Shown here in pieces: positions 24,466 to 35,694 of a DNA stretch of 64,000 nucleotides. Location of the stretch: the NCBI GenBank assembly GCA_032622095.1, contig CP136064.1, forward strand, positions 136,973,954-137,037,953. Reading direction: 5' to 3'. The stretch comes from Siphonodentalium dalli (lineage: Eukaryota; Mollusca; Scaphopoda; Gadilida; Siphonodentaliidae). The number at the start of each line of letters is the position of its first letter. Positions within the stretch are counted from its first letter, which is position 1. Under the pieces are notes generated by a model. The model searched no databases and was not told the origin of the DNA. It saw only the letters and a list, made by a program, of their open reading frames with translations. Made by a program: the position numbers and the translations under genes.

Positions 24466-25091
24466 GTTGAAGTCTGGCTTGTTGAACAGTAGTCAGTAGG
24501 CTGGTAGGCCTGACCAATTTGAATTTTATTCGGCAGTTCTTTCGGGGTTACCTCGCAGCTTGCGAAGCCTTTGGGTTGAAATTTAGACGAATTTAAGGCG
24601 GCTATTTCTGCCTGTGTCTCGGCGATTGTAAGGTTATTGTCATTTATATCTACCTCTACTTCTGCCTTCCCCCGTTCGGTATAGGCATTAGGGGGCGTTC
24701 GACTGAGCATGTCTGCGCAGTGATTATCTGGGCCTGCTATGTACTCAATGTTATAGTTATATCCAGCTATGCCCAAAGCCAACTGTTGGATTTTCTTGTT
24801 CTGCATGGGGGATTCCAAGATATACTTCAATGGTTTATGATCTGTTTTTATTGTGAAAGTGGCGTTATGAAGGTAATGGTCCAACCTTTGTAATGCGAAG
24901 TGAATTGCATATGCCTCTTTCTCTACAGTTGGCCATCGGGTTTGAGTATCATTAAGTTTGTGTGAGAGATAATAAATTGGTTCTTCAATGCCATCTGAGC
25001 CCAACTGGGTCATACAGGCACCCACGAAAAGGTCGCTTGCATCAGTATACAATGTATAGGGCGTGGCTGTATTTGGCAAACTTGGTCCCAT
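24420..25091 (-). pseudogene. RNase H domain and linker remnant
   Basis: The frame contains LYTDASDLFVGA, EKEAYAIHFALQRL, TDHKPLKYI and a GPDNHCADMLSR tail, the D-E-D-D pattern of the Ty3/gypsy RNase H. The domain is about residues 10-130 of the 223-codon frame; the rest is the poorly conserved linker to the integrase. The connection to the RT is damaged: about 30 residues expected between FKW and LYTDAS are missing and the frame shifts. Confidence 0.88.
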
Positions 25092-26198
25092 TTGAATTTG
25101 GCATATTGTTTCGTAAGCTGTACCAAAGGTTCAGTGATCTCCGAAAATGAGGGGACAAATCTGCGATAGTAGTTGCTCATGCCAATGAAAGAACGGACTT
25201 CCTTGACTGATGTTGGGGGTACAATCGACTGGATGGCCTTGGCCTTGTCGGGGTCAGGTCGGACGCCGTCGGTATCAATTATAAAACCCAAATGTAAAAT
25301 GTGTTTCTTGTTTTAGGAATTGGCACTTTTTTAATTTTAATTTCAGTGTATGTTGTCGCAACTTGTCAAAGACTTTCTGGATATGTTCCAAGTGTAATTC
25401 CAGGGACTCGCTGTAGATCAGGACGTTGTCCAAGTACGCAATTATTGGGTAATCACCCATCCCACATAACACTTGGGCCATAAGCTGGGAGAAAACACCG
25501 CCAGCATTTCGGAGCCCAAAAGGCATAGAGTTGAATTCAAAGAGGCCTCGGTGGCATGCGAATGCCGTCTTTTGTTTGTCCTTTTCTGCGACCTGGCACT
25601 GCCAATAGCCACTTTTGAGATCGAGAGCGGTGAAGAATTTCGACTTTCCAAGAAGTGCCAAAATATCGTCGATGACCGGAAGTGGGTATGACATAGGTTT
25701 GGTTAAGGAATTTAATTGTCTGAAGTCGACGCAAAATCATTTCGTGCCGTCTCGCTTGTCAGCCAACACGATTGGAGCCGAATAAGGGCTCGAACTCGGC
25801 CTGATAATGTCTGCTTCAAGCATGTCATTTATGGCAGTGTCAACCAACGGTCGTTTATTCAAAGGGGTGCGATACGGGTGAAGTTTTATCGGGGGATGAT
25901 TTCCCGTGTCAATGTGCATTTTAACTGTGCTCGTCTGAGTTAGCTCAGTGTCCTTCTCAGCAAAAATGACTGAGTTGGACTTCAACAACTTCATCAGTGT
26001 CTCTCGATATTGCTCTGGGCATGAAACTTCAGCTAAATTCAAGCTTTTCTCGACGGTAGAGCGCGTTGACCTAGAGTTGTCTACCCTGTTTCGATCGGCG
26101 CGCCCATGAGTATAGCCATTGTCGCAATAATTACGGGTTGTTGGGAACCGGGAGCTTTGTGACAAAGAGTTGATTTCATGGTTGTTTTGGGGTCGCAC
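25010..26198 (-). pseudogene. Reverse transcriptase remnant
   Basis: The N-terminal part (25737-26198) has HPYRTPLNKR, ADIIRPSSSPYSAPIVL and KRDGTK, then an in-frame TGA at 25737-25739. The palm continues (25275-25694) with FTALDLKSGYWQ and FNSMPFGLRNA. The catalytic YxDD box at 25425-25436 reads YLDN, so one of the two catalytic aspartates is lost. The thumb (25010-25291) has GFIIDTDGVRPDPDK and VRSFIGMSNYYRRFVP in a third frame. It is a dead copy, at least as an RT. Confidence 0.92.
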
Positions 26199-26848
26199 AC
26201 AACCGCCTTGCCAATTACACTGCCTCGCCGTAGGCGAAACGTTTTATTGGTGTTATTGATGAGTAATGCTGGGACCTTATTCCTCTTGCCCACTCCAGAA
26301 ATGGAGCTGCCAATTTCCAGACCGGGTTCTGATGCTAGGTAGCCTTTCTCGATTAGGGCAACCTCTACTAGTGTCGACTTGTGAAGAGAAGCTAAGTTTT
26401 TTGATTTTCCCATACATAAAGTTGATGTTTGGGGCTTTAAACTAACTTTGCTGGTTAATCTCAGAAGAGAAGCTATATGCGCATCTGCTGCTAAGGGGAC
26501 GTACACGTCACTGACCTTGAGGCATCCCAGATCATAATACAGTCTGACCCTTCGAGAGGTCAACCAATCTCTCCCCAAGATCATATTCCGGGTCATATCA
26601 TTCACTACATACAATTTATGAGTTAATTTTATTTTCGCCATTCTGAAAGTCAGTTAAACGCTACCAAGTACACCCTGTGATTTCCCATTCACGGAGCTAA
26701 GATTAATGTGTTCCCTTGTTAGTTTCGGTCGAAACTGTAATGCGTCATAGACCCGTTTGTGAATCAATGACACTTCCGCGCCACTATCCACTAATGAGCG
26801 ATATTTATATTTACCTATTCTAACTAAACATGAGCTGGGGTTCCCCAC
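26081..26848 (-). pseudogene. Retroviral-type aspartic protease remnant
   Basis: The frame at 26654-26848 has SLVDSGAEVSLIHKRV, with the catalytic Asp in DSG. The next frame (26081-26641) has MILGRDWL, the typical end of the protease, followed by a long protease-RT spacer. A stop or frame change lies at 26642-26653 between them. Monomers of this family dimerise to act. Confidence 0.85.
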
Positions 26849-26898
26849 AATGTTGATACTAAATTTCCTCTCATATGTGGCTTCAATGAGATGATTCC

Positions 26899-27756
26899 CT
26901 AGTTTTTTGCGTATGTGGGCGGGGTCAATAGCTGCGGTGGTTTGTTTAGTGTCGGATATTTCCGGCTGTGATGCTGTGCATTATGGGATGCGTCACGTGA
27001 CCGAATGACTTGATTTCGGCGGATTTCTCTAGGTGGCGCTACTGGCGGGTTCCATTGCCTTTGCTTTGAGTTTCCGGATTTAGAGGGGCAATTTCTAGCC
27101 AAGTGATATTACCTTCGAAAACCCAGCAAGCTATGTGGCTTTGGTTTTCAGTCTTAAAGGGGCAGTCGCGAGCAAAATGGTCACCTCGGCACGTCCAACA
27201 CTCGATCGCTTCTTGGGGTTTGGTTACTTCTTCCACGTGTGTACTTGTCGCGGGCGTGATCAATGTTCACGGGTCGTGTGGTTATCGTGCTCGCATATTT
27301 TGCAGGCAGTTCTCTTTCGTTTGTTTCTGAAATGATCGATTTCCATCGGTTCTGGTTCATTTTCGTTGTAAGTTTCCCGCCCTTTTCGTAGGTTGAATAC
27401 ACGTCGGATCCCAATTTCCCGCATGGCGATTTCTGCCGCCAATTTTAATGTCCTCGGGGCGTCACTAATGAATTTCATTTTCAAGCTGTCGCTTCTTAAA
27501 GCGTCGATATAAACCCTACGAGTTGGCCTTCAACCGCGTTGATCCCACCGTGTTGATATCTTTACGCGACCGTTGCTATTTCCAAAATTTGTTCGGCGAG
27601 CACATGTAAATTCTCGTTGTGTTTTTGCTTAATTTTTCTCAGCATCGAAAAGCCGAATTGATTATCATTTATTTCGGCAAATCGACTAGATAATTCAGTT
27701 TTCGTTTCTTGCCACGTGGCATTAGGATTCGTGGCCAAATATCTTGAACCAACCAC
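26899..27756 (-). pseudogene. Gag remnant with zinc knuckle
   Basis: The frame at 27562-27756 resembles the gag core (WQETKTELSSRF, then RKIKQKHNENLHVLAEQIL). After a frameshift near 27510-27560, GQLVGF and then RSDSLKMKFI and AEIAMREIGIRR continue the gag C-terminal part. A first knuckle CKICEHDNHTTREH lies near 27260. CWTCRGDHFARDC (CX2CX4HX4C) lies near 27164-27202, and CPSKSGN starts the basic tail. At least four frame changes are needed. Confidence 0.8.
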
Positions 27757-27760
27757 ATTT

Positions 27761-28095
27761 TACTGGGTGTCATCACGTACATTCACACTGTATGCTGGGC
27801 GCACATTTATTTTCTCCGTTTTCTGTTTTACGATGAGAAACATACATTTTGTCATATTATCTACTTGAGAATGTCTTCCCATACACCCTATTGTTTTTGT
27901 AACCCTTCACGGGTTAGGGATACCATATCTAAGTGACTGTTTTTCAAGACAGGGAAAGTATTACAAATCTATGATATGATCGACAATAATATCATATCCA
28001 CAAAGCTGATCTGACGCTTGGAACTTTTTGCATTTCAGTCTGTTAACCTCTTATGTTTTCATTTATCTGATGCAATGATTACATTTCCCTTGCAG
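27761..28095. other. Intergenic or intron sequence before the SLC6 exon
   Basis: AT-rich with no domain. It ends in a pyrimidine-rich tract, TTACATTTCCCTTGCAG, which is the splice acceptor of the next feature. If the gene extends left, this is intron. Confidence 0.55.
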
Positions 28096-28402
28096 GCATC
28101 GGATACGGGATAATTCTGGTTGCAACGTTAGTTGGGGTGTATTATAACACAGTTATTGCCTACGCAGTGTTTTATATGTGTGCATCATTCACGTCACCTG
28201 TGCCATGGTCTACTTGCCATAATTCATGGAATACAGAAAACTGCACCTCTATCTCTGACTTCAATTTCACAAAACCAACTCAGTTAAACTCGTCAATGGG
28301 TGGCGCTTTAGAAAATCTGACGCTAGTTTCGTCGACGAATTCTTCTTTATCGGAGGAGGAGTATGAACTGGTGCGACCATCCGCTGCTGGTGAATATTTC
28401 AT
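28096..28402 (+). CDS. Exon of an SLC6 Na+/Cl--dependent transporter
   Basis: The exon starts after TTCCCTTGCAG and ends before GTATGTATAT, so both splice sites fit consensus. Entry is after codon position 1 (the split codon is Gly) and it leaves two bases at the end. It encodes transmembrane segment 3 (GYGIILVATLVGVYYNTVIA, YAVFYMCASF) followed by PWSTCHNSWNTENC, a hallmark of SLC6 neurotransmitter, amino-acid and osmolyte symporters. The two cysteines would form the extracellular-loop-2 disulphide. The loop then has five N-X-S/T sequons and is long for the family. The tyrosines of YYN lie in the substrate/Na+ site region of known members. Whether it belongs to the monoamine, GABA, glycine or another branch cannot be told from one exon. 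No other exon was found in the window, so introns are long. Confidence 0.9.
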
Positions 28403-28873
28403 GTATGTATATGTATCTGATATTTGTTGGGCTTCTACCTCACCGTGTCAACGAATATTACACGCATATTGACGTATACTTATACAAATGCACTCTAACA
28501 AAACAGCTCCAAACAGCTCCAAATACTAACATAGAACCAGACAGTTTGATTTCACACTGCTTTGGTTCCACCTGGAACCAATATCATAAGTTGTGTTCTT
28601 CAAAGAACCCAACGAATGCAAGGTATGTGTGGGAACTGGTGTGCAGCTTAATTGTCATAGTATAAAAATTAACAACATGTCCACGCGTTTGGTGTTAAGA
28701 TGATATGGGAAGACTAAATCAAGGATTCCTTTTAAATACCAATGTACACACTCATTCCTAGACTGTTTCGGGATATATGTATAGACTCTGATCATTTAAT
28801 TGCTCGTTACGGTAACTCTATTACTCATATTATAGATAGGGGGAAACGTATGGAACAATAACTTTATTAATAA
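28403..28873 (+). other. Likely intron of the SLC6 gene
   Basis: It starts with the donor GTATGT. No further SLC6 exon was recognised. CAAACAGCTCC is directly duplicated at 28502-28520. AT-rich, with no domain. Confidence 0.5.
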
Positions 28874-28917
28874 TATGATCATACGCTAGAGTAATTAATG
28901 AACCAAAGCAAAACCAC

Positions 28918-31640
28918 ACGATATTATTCAGACGTTGCTTATTTTTTCATTAAATCAGCGAATGAATATTCAGATCATAGTCAGTTGGCTCTGCACCTAT
29001 ATTATTCGATGTTCAGATTAGAAACGTTCGAAAACAATGAAAAGGTAACTGAAAGGGCAGTCGACAAATTCACAGCCCTTATGACAAAAAATAACGAAAT
29101 GGCTTCAAAGCGAGTTAGTTGTAATAAGAAAGAGTTGAAAAAGAAACGAAAATGGTATGATGAGACATGTTAAACCCTCAAAGGTAATATGAGAGCAATA
29201 GTATGTGGCATGAAAAAAAATCCATTTGACAAATCCTTGATACATAAGTTCTTTGTCGCTAAGAAGGCCTATAAAAGAGAACTAAAATACAAACTTAAAC
29301 GTTTTCACCAAACCCTTGAAGAAAAACTAAACACACTAGAAGCATCTGATCCGAGCGAATACCTGAAGATTATACATAATTGGAGAGAAACCAAACAGTC
29401 CTCATATGATAGTCTCAATCAGATTGCGCAGTCACATTTTTCAATGATTTATTCGGCAGGGCTGGTGCTACCACCAATGTTAGACCAGTACCAAATAAAG
29501 ATGGACCGACAATTAAGCACAAACGTAACAAGAGGTGTGCACTCGAGTGCTAGCATACCCCCACCGTGGCAAATTCAACCCGCATTATCCGTAAACCCAA
29601 CAAATTTTTTTTTTAACTTTAAAGAATAATTCGGACTAATTATATCGATATGGTGTCACAAGAAGCTTGTACAGAAAAAATTCAAATTGGTTCATATTTG
29701 TTAAAGTTATTAAGTCAGACAGAATTTTCTAAGTCAAAATAAGTCGAAAATGAAGTGTAATATTACGAAAAACAGTTTGAGCCAATCCCTAACCTCATCA
29801 TGTAGAGAGGGTATTGTGAGAAGCATGTATACCAAAAATTATTGAAATCAGTTCATATTTGTTAAAGTTATTAAGTCGGACAGAATAAGTCAAAATAAGT
29901 CGAAAATGAGGCGTAACTTGAAAAAAAAAAGTCGGACCGAACCGCAATTAGCATCATGCGGAGAGACCGTCATAAGGAGATTGCATACAAACAATTATTC
30001 AAATCGGTTCATAGTTGTTCGAGTTATTAGGTCAGACGGACGGACGGACGGACGGAAGGACGGACGCACGGAGGGAGAAAGCGTGACTGACGGACGGACG
30101 GATGCAGTCAATCCAGTATACCCCCTCATTTTCTTCGAAAGTGGGGGTATAATAACGAAGAAATAACGCACAAGGAAGTTATCAATGCACTGCGAGAAAT
30201 TAAGAATACAAAATCTCCTGGTAAAGACGGATCCGTAATGAACTACTCAAAACGATTATTCCAATCTTAATTGATGATGTTACACGACTCTTCAATGCTG
30301 TTGAAAAATCATCCCATTATCCCGTCTCTTGGAGCGAATCTGTTCTCAACACGATCCACAAGAAAGGGGACCGTACCTACCCCAATAACCATAGAGCTAT
30401 TGCTCTTAGAAGCTCGCTTGGGAAATTGTTCAATAAAATAATTAACAAACGGATTACGGCATTCTTAGAAGAAAACAATTTGATCAGTGAAAACCAATTT
30501 GGCTTCCGTAAACACAAAAGTACTATTGATAGCGCATTCATTTTGAAATCAATGATAACCAGATACCGAAAGCAATCAAAACAACTTTATGCAGCATTTA
30601 TTGACTTCCGAAAGGCGTTTGATTCCGTAATTTACAAAAATTACACACATATGTAAATCGGAATAGGTTAACAATTAATACGGAGAAGACAAAGTGCATA
30701 GTATTTCAGAAAGGAAACAGTCGAAACGATATCTCATTCAAAATAGGTGATTCCACGGTCGGTATTGTAAAAGAATATACTTATCTGGGCATTACATTCT
30801 GTGCCAATGGATCATTTATAAACCTGATGTCCATAATAAAAGCATGAAGGCAATGTGTGCACTGATTAAATCTTTAAGACAAAATTATATATATTCAATC
30901 AGCATTTGGAACGCGCTCTTCGATAAGCTGATCAACCAAATTGCACTTTATGGTTGTGAAGTATGGGCCTCCGACATGAATATGAACAATCTTGAAACCG
31001 TGCCATGTGAAACAACTCACATACGTTTTTGTAAATATGCGCTTGGGGTATTAAAATCGTATGCCATCGAATAACGCGGTGCGAGCAGAACTGGGTAGAT
31101 ATCCTATTGTGTATGATGCCATATCTTGTGCAGTTAAATTTGAAATAAAGTCATTGACCACTGACCAAAAATCTCTTATTTACAAATCTGCTAACATATC
31201 AGAAGATTATATTATACCAAATAAATAGTCGTTTGACTCGGAAGTCCCCAAATATAATGAATTTTTCGATAGTGGTGATAAAGCCTTGAAATCAATTAGA
31301 ACAATTTGTGATAACTTAAAAATTTATCATGTATGCTGTTTCAGACGAGATATTTTCAATGACGAAAACCCTCAGGTAAAAATAAGTTGCGAACCTATAG
31401 AATGGCGAAAATCAAATACCAGATAGAACCATATTTGAACCTTGTTAAAAATTTCTCCATCAGATTATCTTTCACAAAGCTTCGGATCAGCAACCATACT
31501 TTGGAAATTGAGAAAGGCAGACACAAACGACTTAAAGTAGCCACTGATGAGAGAATTTGCAAAAAGTGTGGAATGGAGATAGAAATTGAAGAACACTTAT
31601 TAAAATATAAGAAAACGTTTATTTGCGGAAATAAGTGACA
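28918..31640 (+). mobile_element. Degraded LINE (non-LTR retrotransposon) A
   Basis: It begins with the tail of an endonuclease domain (ANEYSDHSQLALHL, the SDH motif) and the KRKWYDETC linker. A basic linker (FFVAKKAYKRELKYKLKRF) follows, then RT: EVINALREIKNTKSPGKDG, HKKGDRTYPNNHRAIAL, ENQFGFRKHKST and FIDFRKAFDSV. The palm is then cut: AFDSV jumps almost directly to NRNRLTINTEKTKC, so the catalytic (F/Y)ADD box is absent. TYLGITF, a thumb-like region and a C-terminal CKKCGMEIEIEEHLL knuckle follow. Several stops and shifts show that it is dead. It would lie inside the SLC6 intron, same strand, if the gene continues right. Confidence 0.88.
29529..30145 (+). mobile_element. Dispersed repeat inserted in LINE A
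   Basis: It starts ACAAGAGGTGTGCACTCGAG and ends in TATACCCCCTC, a short spacer and GGGGGTATAATAA. It contains diverged ~130-bp units with TTCATATTTGTTAAAGTTAT and AAGTCAAAATAAGTCG (29660-29990) and a GACGGACGGACGG run (30033-30100). LINE A coding similarity stops before it and resumes right after it (NEEITHKEV), so it interrupts the element. An AACG/ACG duplication may mark the site. Confidence 0.7.
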
Positions 31641-32360
31641 AGTCATGTGTGAGGTGTTTGTGTATAAAGCAAGTGACTATATGGCCATTGGTGATGTGTA
31701 TATGTGTACCTGTAATGACTCTATGGTCATACTGGCTGTATAAGTCTATATTGAGTGAGTATATGGCCATTGTCGTGGCGATTATGACTATGACTATGAT
31801 TATTTATTCATAACTCATTCGTATATCATATACAATTATATACACAGTGTAATATTATAACATGCAATGGACTATCGGGGACAGCATAACGAAGAGGGTT
31901 GTCTACCTGCCGTCCCCGTTGAAAAGTAATATAACTATACATGTAATAATAATTCGATTTTATCCAGGTTTTGTCTTGTTAACTCTAAACATTGGTATAT
32001 AAACGTCTGTTTTTTATAAATAGTAGTATAATTCGTTGGTCGTGCATTGCTCAGTTTGTAATGTGATATATAAAGTACAACCATAAGGAATATGAATATG
32101 TGGATGAGGCCAGCGGAGAACCATAAATGTTTATCAAATGGGTCGAATAATGCAGCTAATAAGGCATTCGAACGAGGCTATCGAATAAGTCATTCGAATA
32201 CATGTAATACATTCCTGGGATTCTTGCGATGGGGAGATGATAAGCATGTCTTATTTATCCTTCTCTCTTATTATACAATATCAGTTATCGCTATACGAAT
32301 AATATACTACTTAATACACATCGTTGCAATCAGAACTATTTTTGTATGTACATTTTGGAT
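31641..32360. other. Unassigned stretch between two LINEs
   Basis: TATATGGCCATTG(G/T) recurs at 31678 and 31752, and the area may include the LINE A 3' untranslated region. A hairpin GGGGACAGC ... GCCGTCCCC lies at 31878-31918. No gene is seen. Confidence 0.45.
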
Positions 32361-33640
32361 TCATTTGATATTAAGATAGAATATTTCGAGAGTAATCATT
32401 TGTGAACATTGTCGTGTAGGAAGGCTTTTTAGTTTGTCGTCCAGTGAATTCCACATCTTTAAAAGATAGTGTTCTGATAAGTTTTCTGAGAATACACTTT
32501 TCGGTGTCCCAGATATGAGCATACCATCTTGTCGTGTGTAATTTTGGGTAGTTGTGAAGAAATTTTCAAATGAATTTGGTAACTGGTCGTGAAACCAATC
32601 ATGAACAAGGAGATTTGAATGCAGAGTATAGATATCATTGAATTTCAAAATGTCCATAGTTTTAAATAGCGTTTCTGTGTGACTATTATATTTGTTATTG
32701 TTTATTATGCGCATTGATTTTTTCTGAAGTTTGAATACTCAATCACTTTTATTCGAATTTCCCCATATATGTATATAACGATTTGAGTACTTCGCGTGGT
32801 AAGAAGTGCTTAATTTTATTCAGACTATTGTTTGCACTGGCAATTCTAGCGCACACATATGTTGATGGAATTTTAAATTTTCCACTAATTTCACACCTAA
32901 ATATGTTAACGATTTTTCGGGTCTTGTGTTGCCAACCTGTGTAATTTCGGTGTTGTTGATCCTAAGTGATAAATTATCACCCCTATGCGAGTTGTACATA
33001 GGATGAAAGAGAATATATTTCCATTTTGAAGGATTTATTTGTATATGATTTGCACAACACTATTCAAAGAAATTTGCTATTTCGGTATTCATATACGCTT
33101 CTAATTCGTGTGTGTTATTACCAAATGTATATAAGGTTGTGTCGTCAGCAAATGAAAGTAGTGAAAGGGTTGTTGCATCTTTCATATCGTTAACGTAGAT
33201 TAGAAAAAGAAGAGCTCCTAAAATGGACCCCTGGGGCACTCCACAACTTACATCTATAGTTCCAGACAGTGTATTTTTAAAGCATACACATTGTTGTCTA
33301 TTAACTATATAGCTTCGAAACCAGTCGTTTGTAAGACCTATAATTCCATAGTGAGATAGTTTAGATAAAAGTATTTCATGATTAGTAGAGTCAAATGCTT
33401 TCGACAAATCAACGAATAATGCTAATGTCCAATCTATAGACATTTGGTCATTATTTTGTGCAACTGAACTTAGGAGTTGAATTATTGGATTGTAGGTTGA
33501 GTGTTTGCTACGAAAACCATACTGGTGTTCGTACAAGAAAGTCTCTAAGTCTGATGGCCATTATTTTTTTTCATAATTTTGAAAAATATAGGAAGTATAC
33601 TTGTCGGTCGATAATTATTGAAATTAGAATTATCGCCCTT
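32361..33640 (-). mobile_element. LINE B, 3' part (RT palm to C-terminus)
   Basis: On the minus strand RT starts at KGDNSNFNNYRP (33640), then EHQYGFRSKHST, LALFVDLSKAFDSTNHEILL, SCGVPQGSILGALLFLIYVN and the intact catalytic SFADDTTLY (33141-33152). A maturase-like C-terminal part ends near 32376 (YNSHTETLFKTMDILKFNDI). A stop lies near 33540 and a few shifts follow. The similarity begins abruptly at 33636-33640, where an AGCTCATCTGACACGAAG repeat starts. The missing upstream RT part matches what is found at 57230-57890. Confidence 0.9.
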
Positions 33641-34010
33641 TTTAGCTCATCTGACACGAAGTTTCCGGTGGAGCTATAGTCATCACTCGTCGTCTGTCCA
33701 TCCGTTCGACCGTCCGTCAATAATCGTCTTCTTCTCCAAAAGTGTAAGACCGAATGGGTTCATATTTGGTGTGAATTTTCCATAGGTGACTCACATTCAG
33801 ATTTATTCAAATGAAGTTACGAGGTCAATAGTTGCGAAACCAAGACCATAACTCTGTTCGTCCATAGTAATTCTTAGAACAACTTCTTCTTATGAACCAT
33901 TGGACCGATTTAGCTTATATTTGGTATGGGTCCTTGGGTGATTGGGGTTCAGATTTGTTAAAATGGGGTCACTGTGTCAAATGGGGGTAGAGCTAGGGAC
34001 ATAACCCTTA
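33636..34010 (+). repeat. AGCTCACCTGACACGAAG family, copy 1
   Basis: It starts (TT)AGCTCATCTGACACGAAG, then GGTGGAGCTATAGTCATCAC, GTCTGTCCATCCGTTCG, ATGGGTTCATATTTGGTGTG and GACCATAACTC. It is a non-coding dispersed family widespread in molluscan DNA (general knowledge). It abuts the broken end of LINE B. Confidence 0.75.
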
Positions 34011-34486
34011 AACAAATTAACTTAATCCTTTCTCAATTTAAAAAAAATATATAAACATTGGAATTTATTTTTATTTCATATTGAAAAATGAAAAAAAATA
34101 AAAAAAATTCAATTTACATCCCCCCACCACCACCACCTGTACCGGCCACCACACACCAGATCCCAGCCTAGTTCACCCCATTAAAAGCCTTCTACAGATG
34201 TATTTATCTGACATGCCATGAACTGACCTTACTTCTCACAGCTGTTTGTCCAATCACTATAAAGTAATTAACTTTTATCTCAATATCCACATTTCTCCTA
34301 GCTATTTAAAAGAGAGAGAGAGGTGCATGATTGAAATTTAATCCTATGTGTTTACTGCAATCTCAAATACAACTTTAACCTGTTTGACAGTTTACACCTT
34401 TATTATTAGTATTAGTATTAACCATTTCATGACAAAAGCTGTGCTGGTACCACAATAAAGACCCTGCACCAGTGCATTCTCTTATT
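34011..34486. other. A/T-rich spacer within the repeat block
   Basis: A-rich runs, a CCACCACCACC segment at 34123-34137 and an AGAGAGAGAG run at 34309-34322. No gene. Part of the run (AACATTGGAATTTATTTTT) resembles the internal part of the flanking repeat family. Confidence 0.45.
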
Positions 34487-34832
34487 AGCTCACCTAAGAC
34501 GAAGTCTCCGGTGGAGCTATAGTCATCACTCCTCGTCCATCCACCCGTCCGTCAAGCCGTCTGTCCATCAAGAATAATCTTCTCCTCCCGAATCGTAAGA
34601 TAGAATGGGTTCATATTTGATGTGGATGTTTCCTAGGTGAATCACATTCAAATTTGTTCAAACGAGGTCACCAGGTCAAATAGTTGCGAAGCTAGGACCA
34701 TAACTCGTTCCCACCATAGTAATTATTACAATGACTTATTCTCACATTAGGCCGAATGGGTTCATATTTGGTACAAAGGGTCATTGTGTGACTGTGGTTC
34801 AGATTTGTTCAAATGAAGTCACTGTGCACATT
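34487..34832 (+). repeat. AGCTCACCTGACACGAAG family, copy 2
   Basis: TTAGCTCACCTAAGACGAAG, GGTGGAGCTATAGTCATCAC, GGGTTCATATTTGATGTGGA and GACCATAACTCG follow copy 1 in order and orientation with about 80% similarity by eye. Confidence 0.75.
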
Positions 34833-35235
34833 TTTATTTGTTTTAAACATGTTATAAAATTTGAAAATCTAACACCATTATAACATCCTCAGAGTAATGG
34901 ACTTTAATCATTAATGAAATCATAGAAACTTTCCATCACCCCCCCCCCCCGCATGACACAGGCCCCCACCCTGTCCCAACCAACCCCTTCACCCCATATC
35001 ATATCACTACTTACCAACTTACCAGAAGCAGTTATTATATCTGCCAGTATTAATTCTACCAGAGTACTCAGGTAGCGTCAGAGAGACCAAGTCAGGTCAT
35101 TATTAATTGAGATTAGAATGACAGATTAGAGATTAGAATGTTATTGGACAGACTTGTGTAAACAATGAACTAGCACTGGTGCTTTTTGTTAATATCAAAT
35201 TAAAACAAAATTGTGTTTCCAAGCTTGAATTCAGT
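34833..35235. other. Unassigned short stretch
   Basis: It contains TTTGAAAATCTAACACCATTATAAC, which resembles the segment near 57095-57122, and a poly-C run at 34938-34951. No gene is seen. Confidence 0.4.
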
Positions 35236-35345
35236 GTGTCTGATATTTGCAGAATGAGGTCCCCCGAGGGTGAATTTAGTGTTGCTACCCCATACAGCCG
35301 GCTAGCATCACCAAATACACCCTCAATTGACCTCATTCTGCTTAG
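35236..35345. repeat. Foldback, GCAGAATGAGGTC arms (copy 1)
   Basis: GCAGAATGAGGTC, GAGGGTGAATTTAG and GTTGCTA pair with inverted partners ending GACCTCATTCTGC. It is a hairpin of about 45-bp arms around a GCCGGC centre. Related copies are near 35560 and 36085. Confidence 0.75.
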
Positions 35346-35561
35346 GCCTCATCTTCTGGGAAGTATCTTCAGTATCAAATTGAAATTTTGTTTTAGTTAT
35401 ATTTTTACTGTTTCCCTTCTGTTCAGTTTCTATGTCCCCTAATTTGCAGAAGATAAAATGCATAATTGAGTTGCTCAATGGGTGTGCATCACCAACTTCA
35501 ACTGTAGAACTTCAATCTGTTTCTAGGTTTCCCACGGCAGCTGAGGCCTAATCAGACTAAA

Positions 35562-35675
35562 ACGTGAATTCAGTGATGCTAGCCCGCCTTCAAGAATAGT
35601 GTCATTAAATTCACCTTTCGGGGACCTTATTCTGCAAATGACAGACACACTAAATTCAGGATTGGCTTTTTCTTA
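35562..35675. repeat. Foldback of the same family (copy 2)
   Basis: GTGAATTCAGTGATGCTAGC pairs with TAGTGTCATTAAATTCAC. The right arm continues into GACCTTATTCTGCAAATGACA as in the other copies. Confidence 0.65.
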
Positions 35676-35694
35676 TTGTTTTCTTAACCACCAC

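Larger units (their letters stand above)
23885..27760 (-). mobile_element. Decayed Ty3/gypsy retrotransposon (gag-pol, 3' truncated)
   Basis: On the minus strand the domains run gag, CCHC zinc knuckles, aspartic protease, reverse transcriptase, RNase H, integrase, the order of Ty3/gypsy elements. The frames are broken by several shifts and stops, so it cannot make a polyprotein. The 3' end stops inside the integrase core where the minisatellite begins. No LTR was recognised on either side. The separate domain remnants are listed below. Confidence 0.9.
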
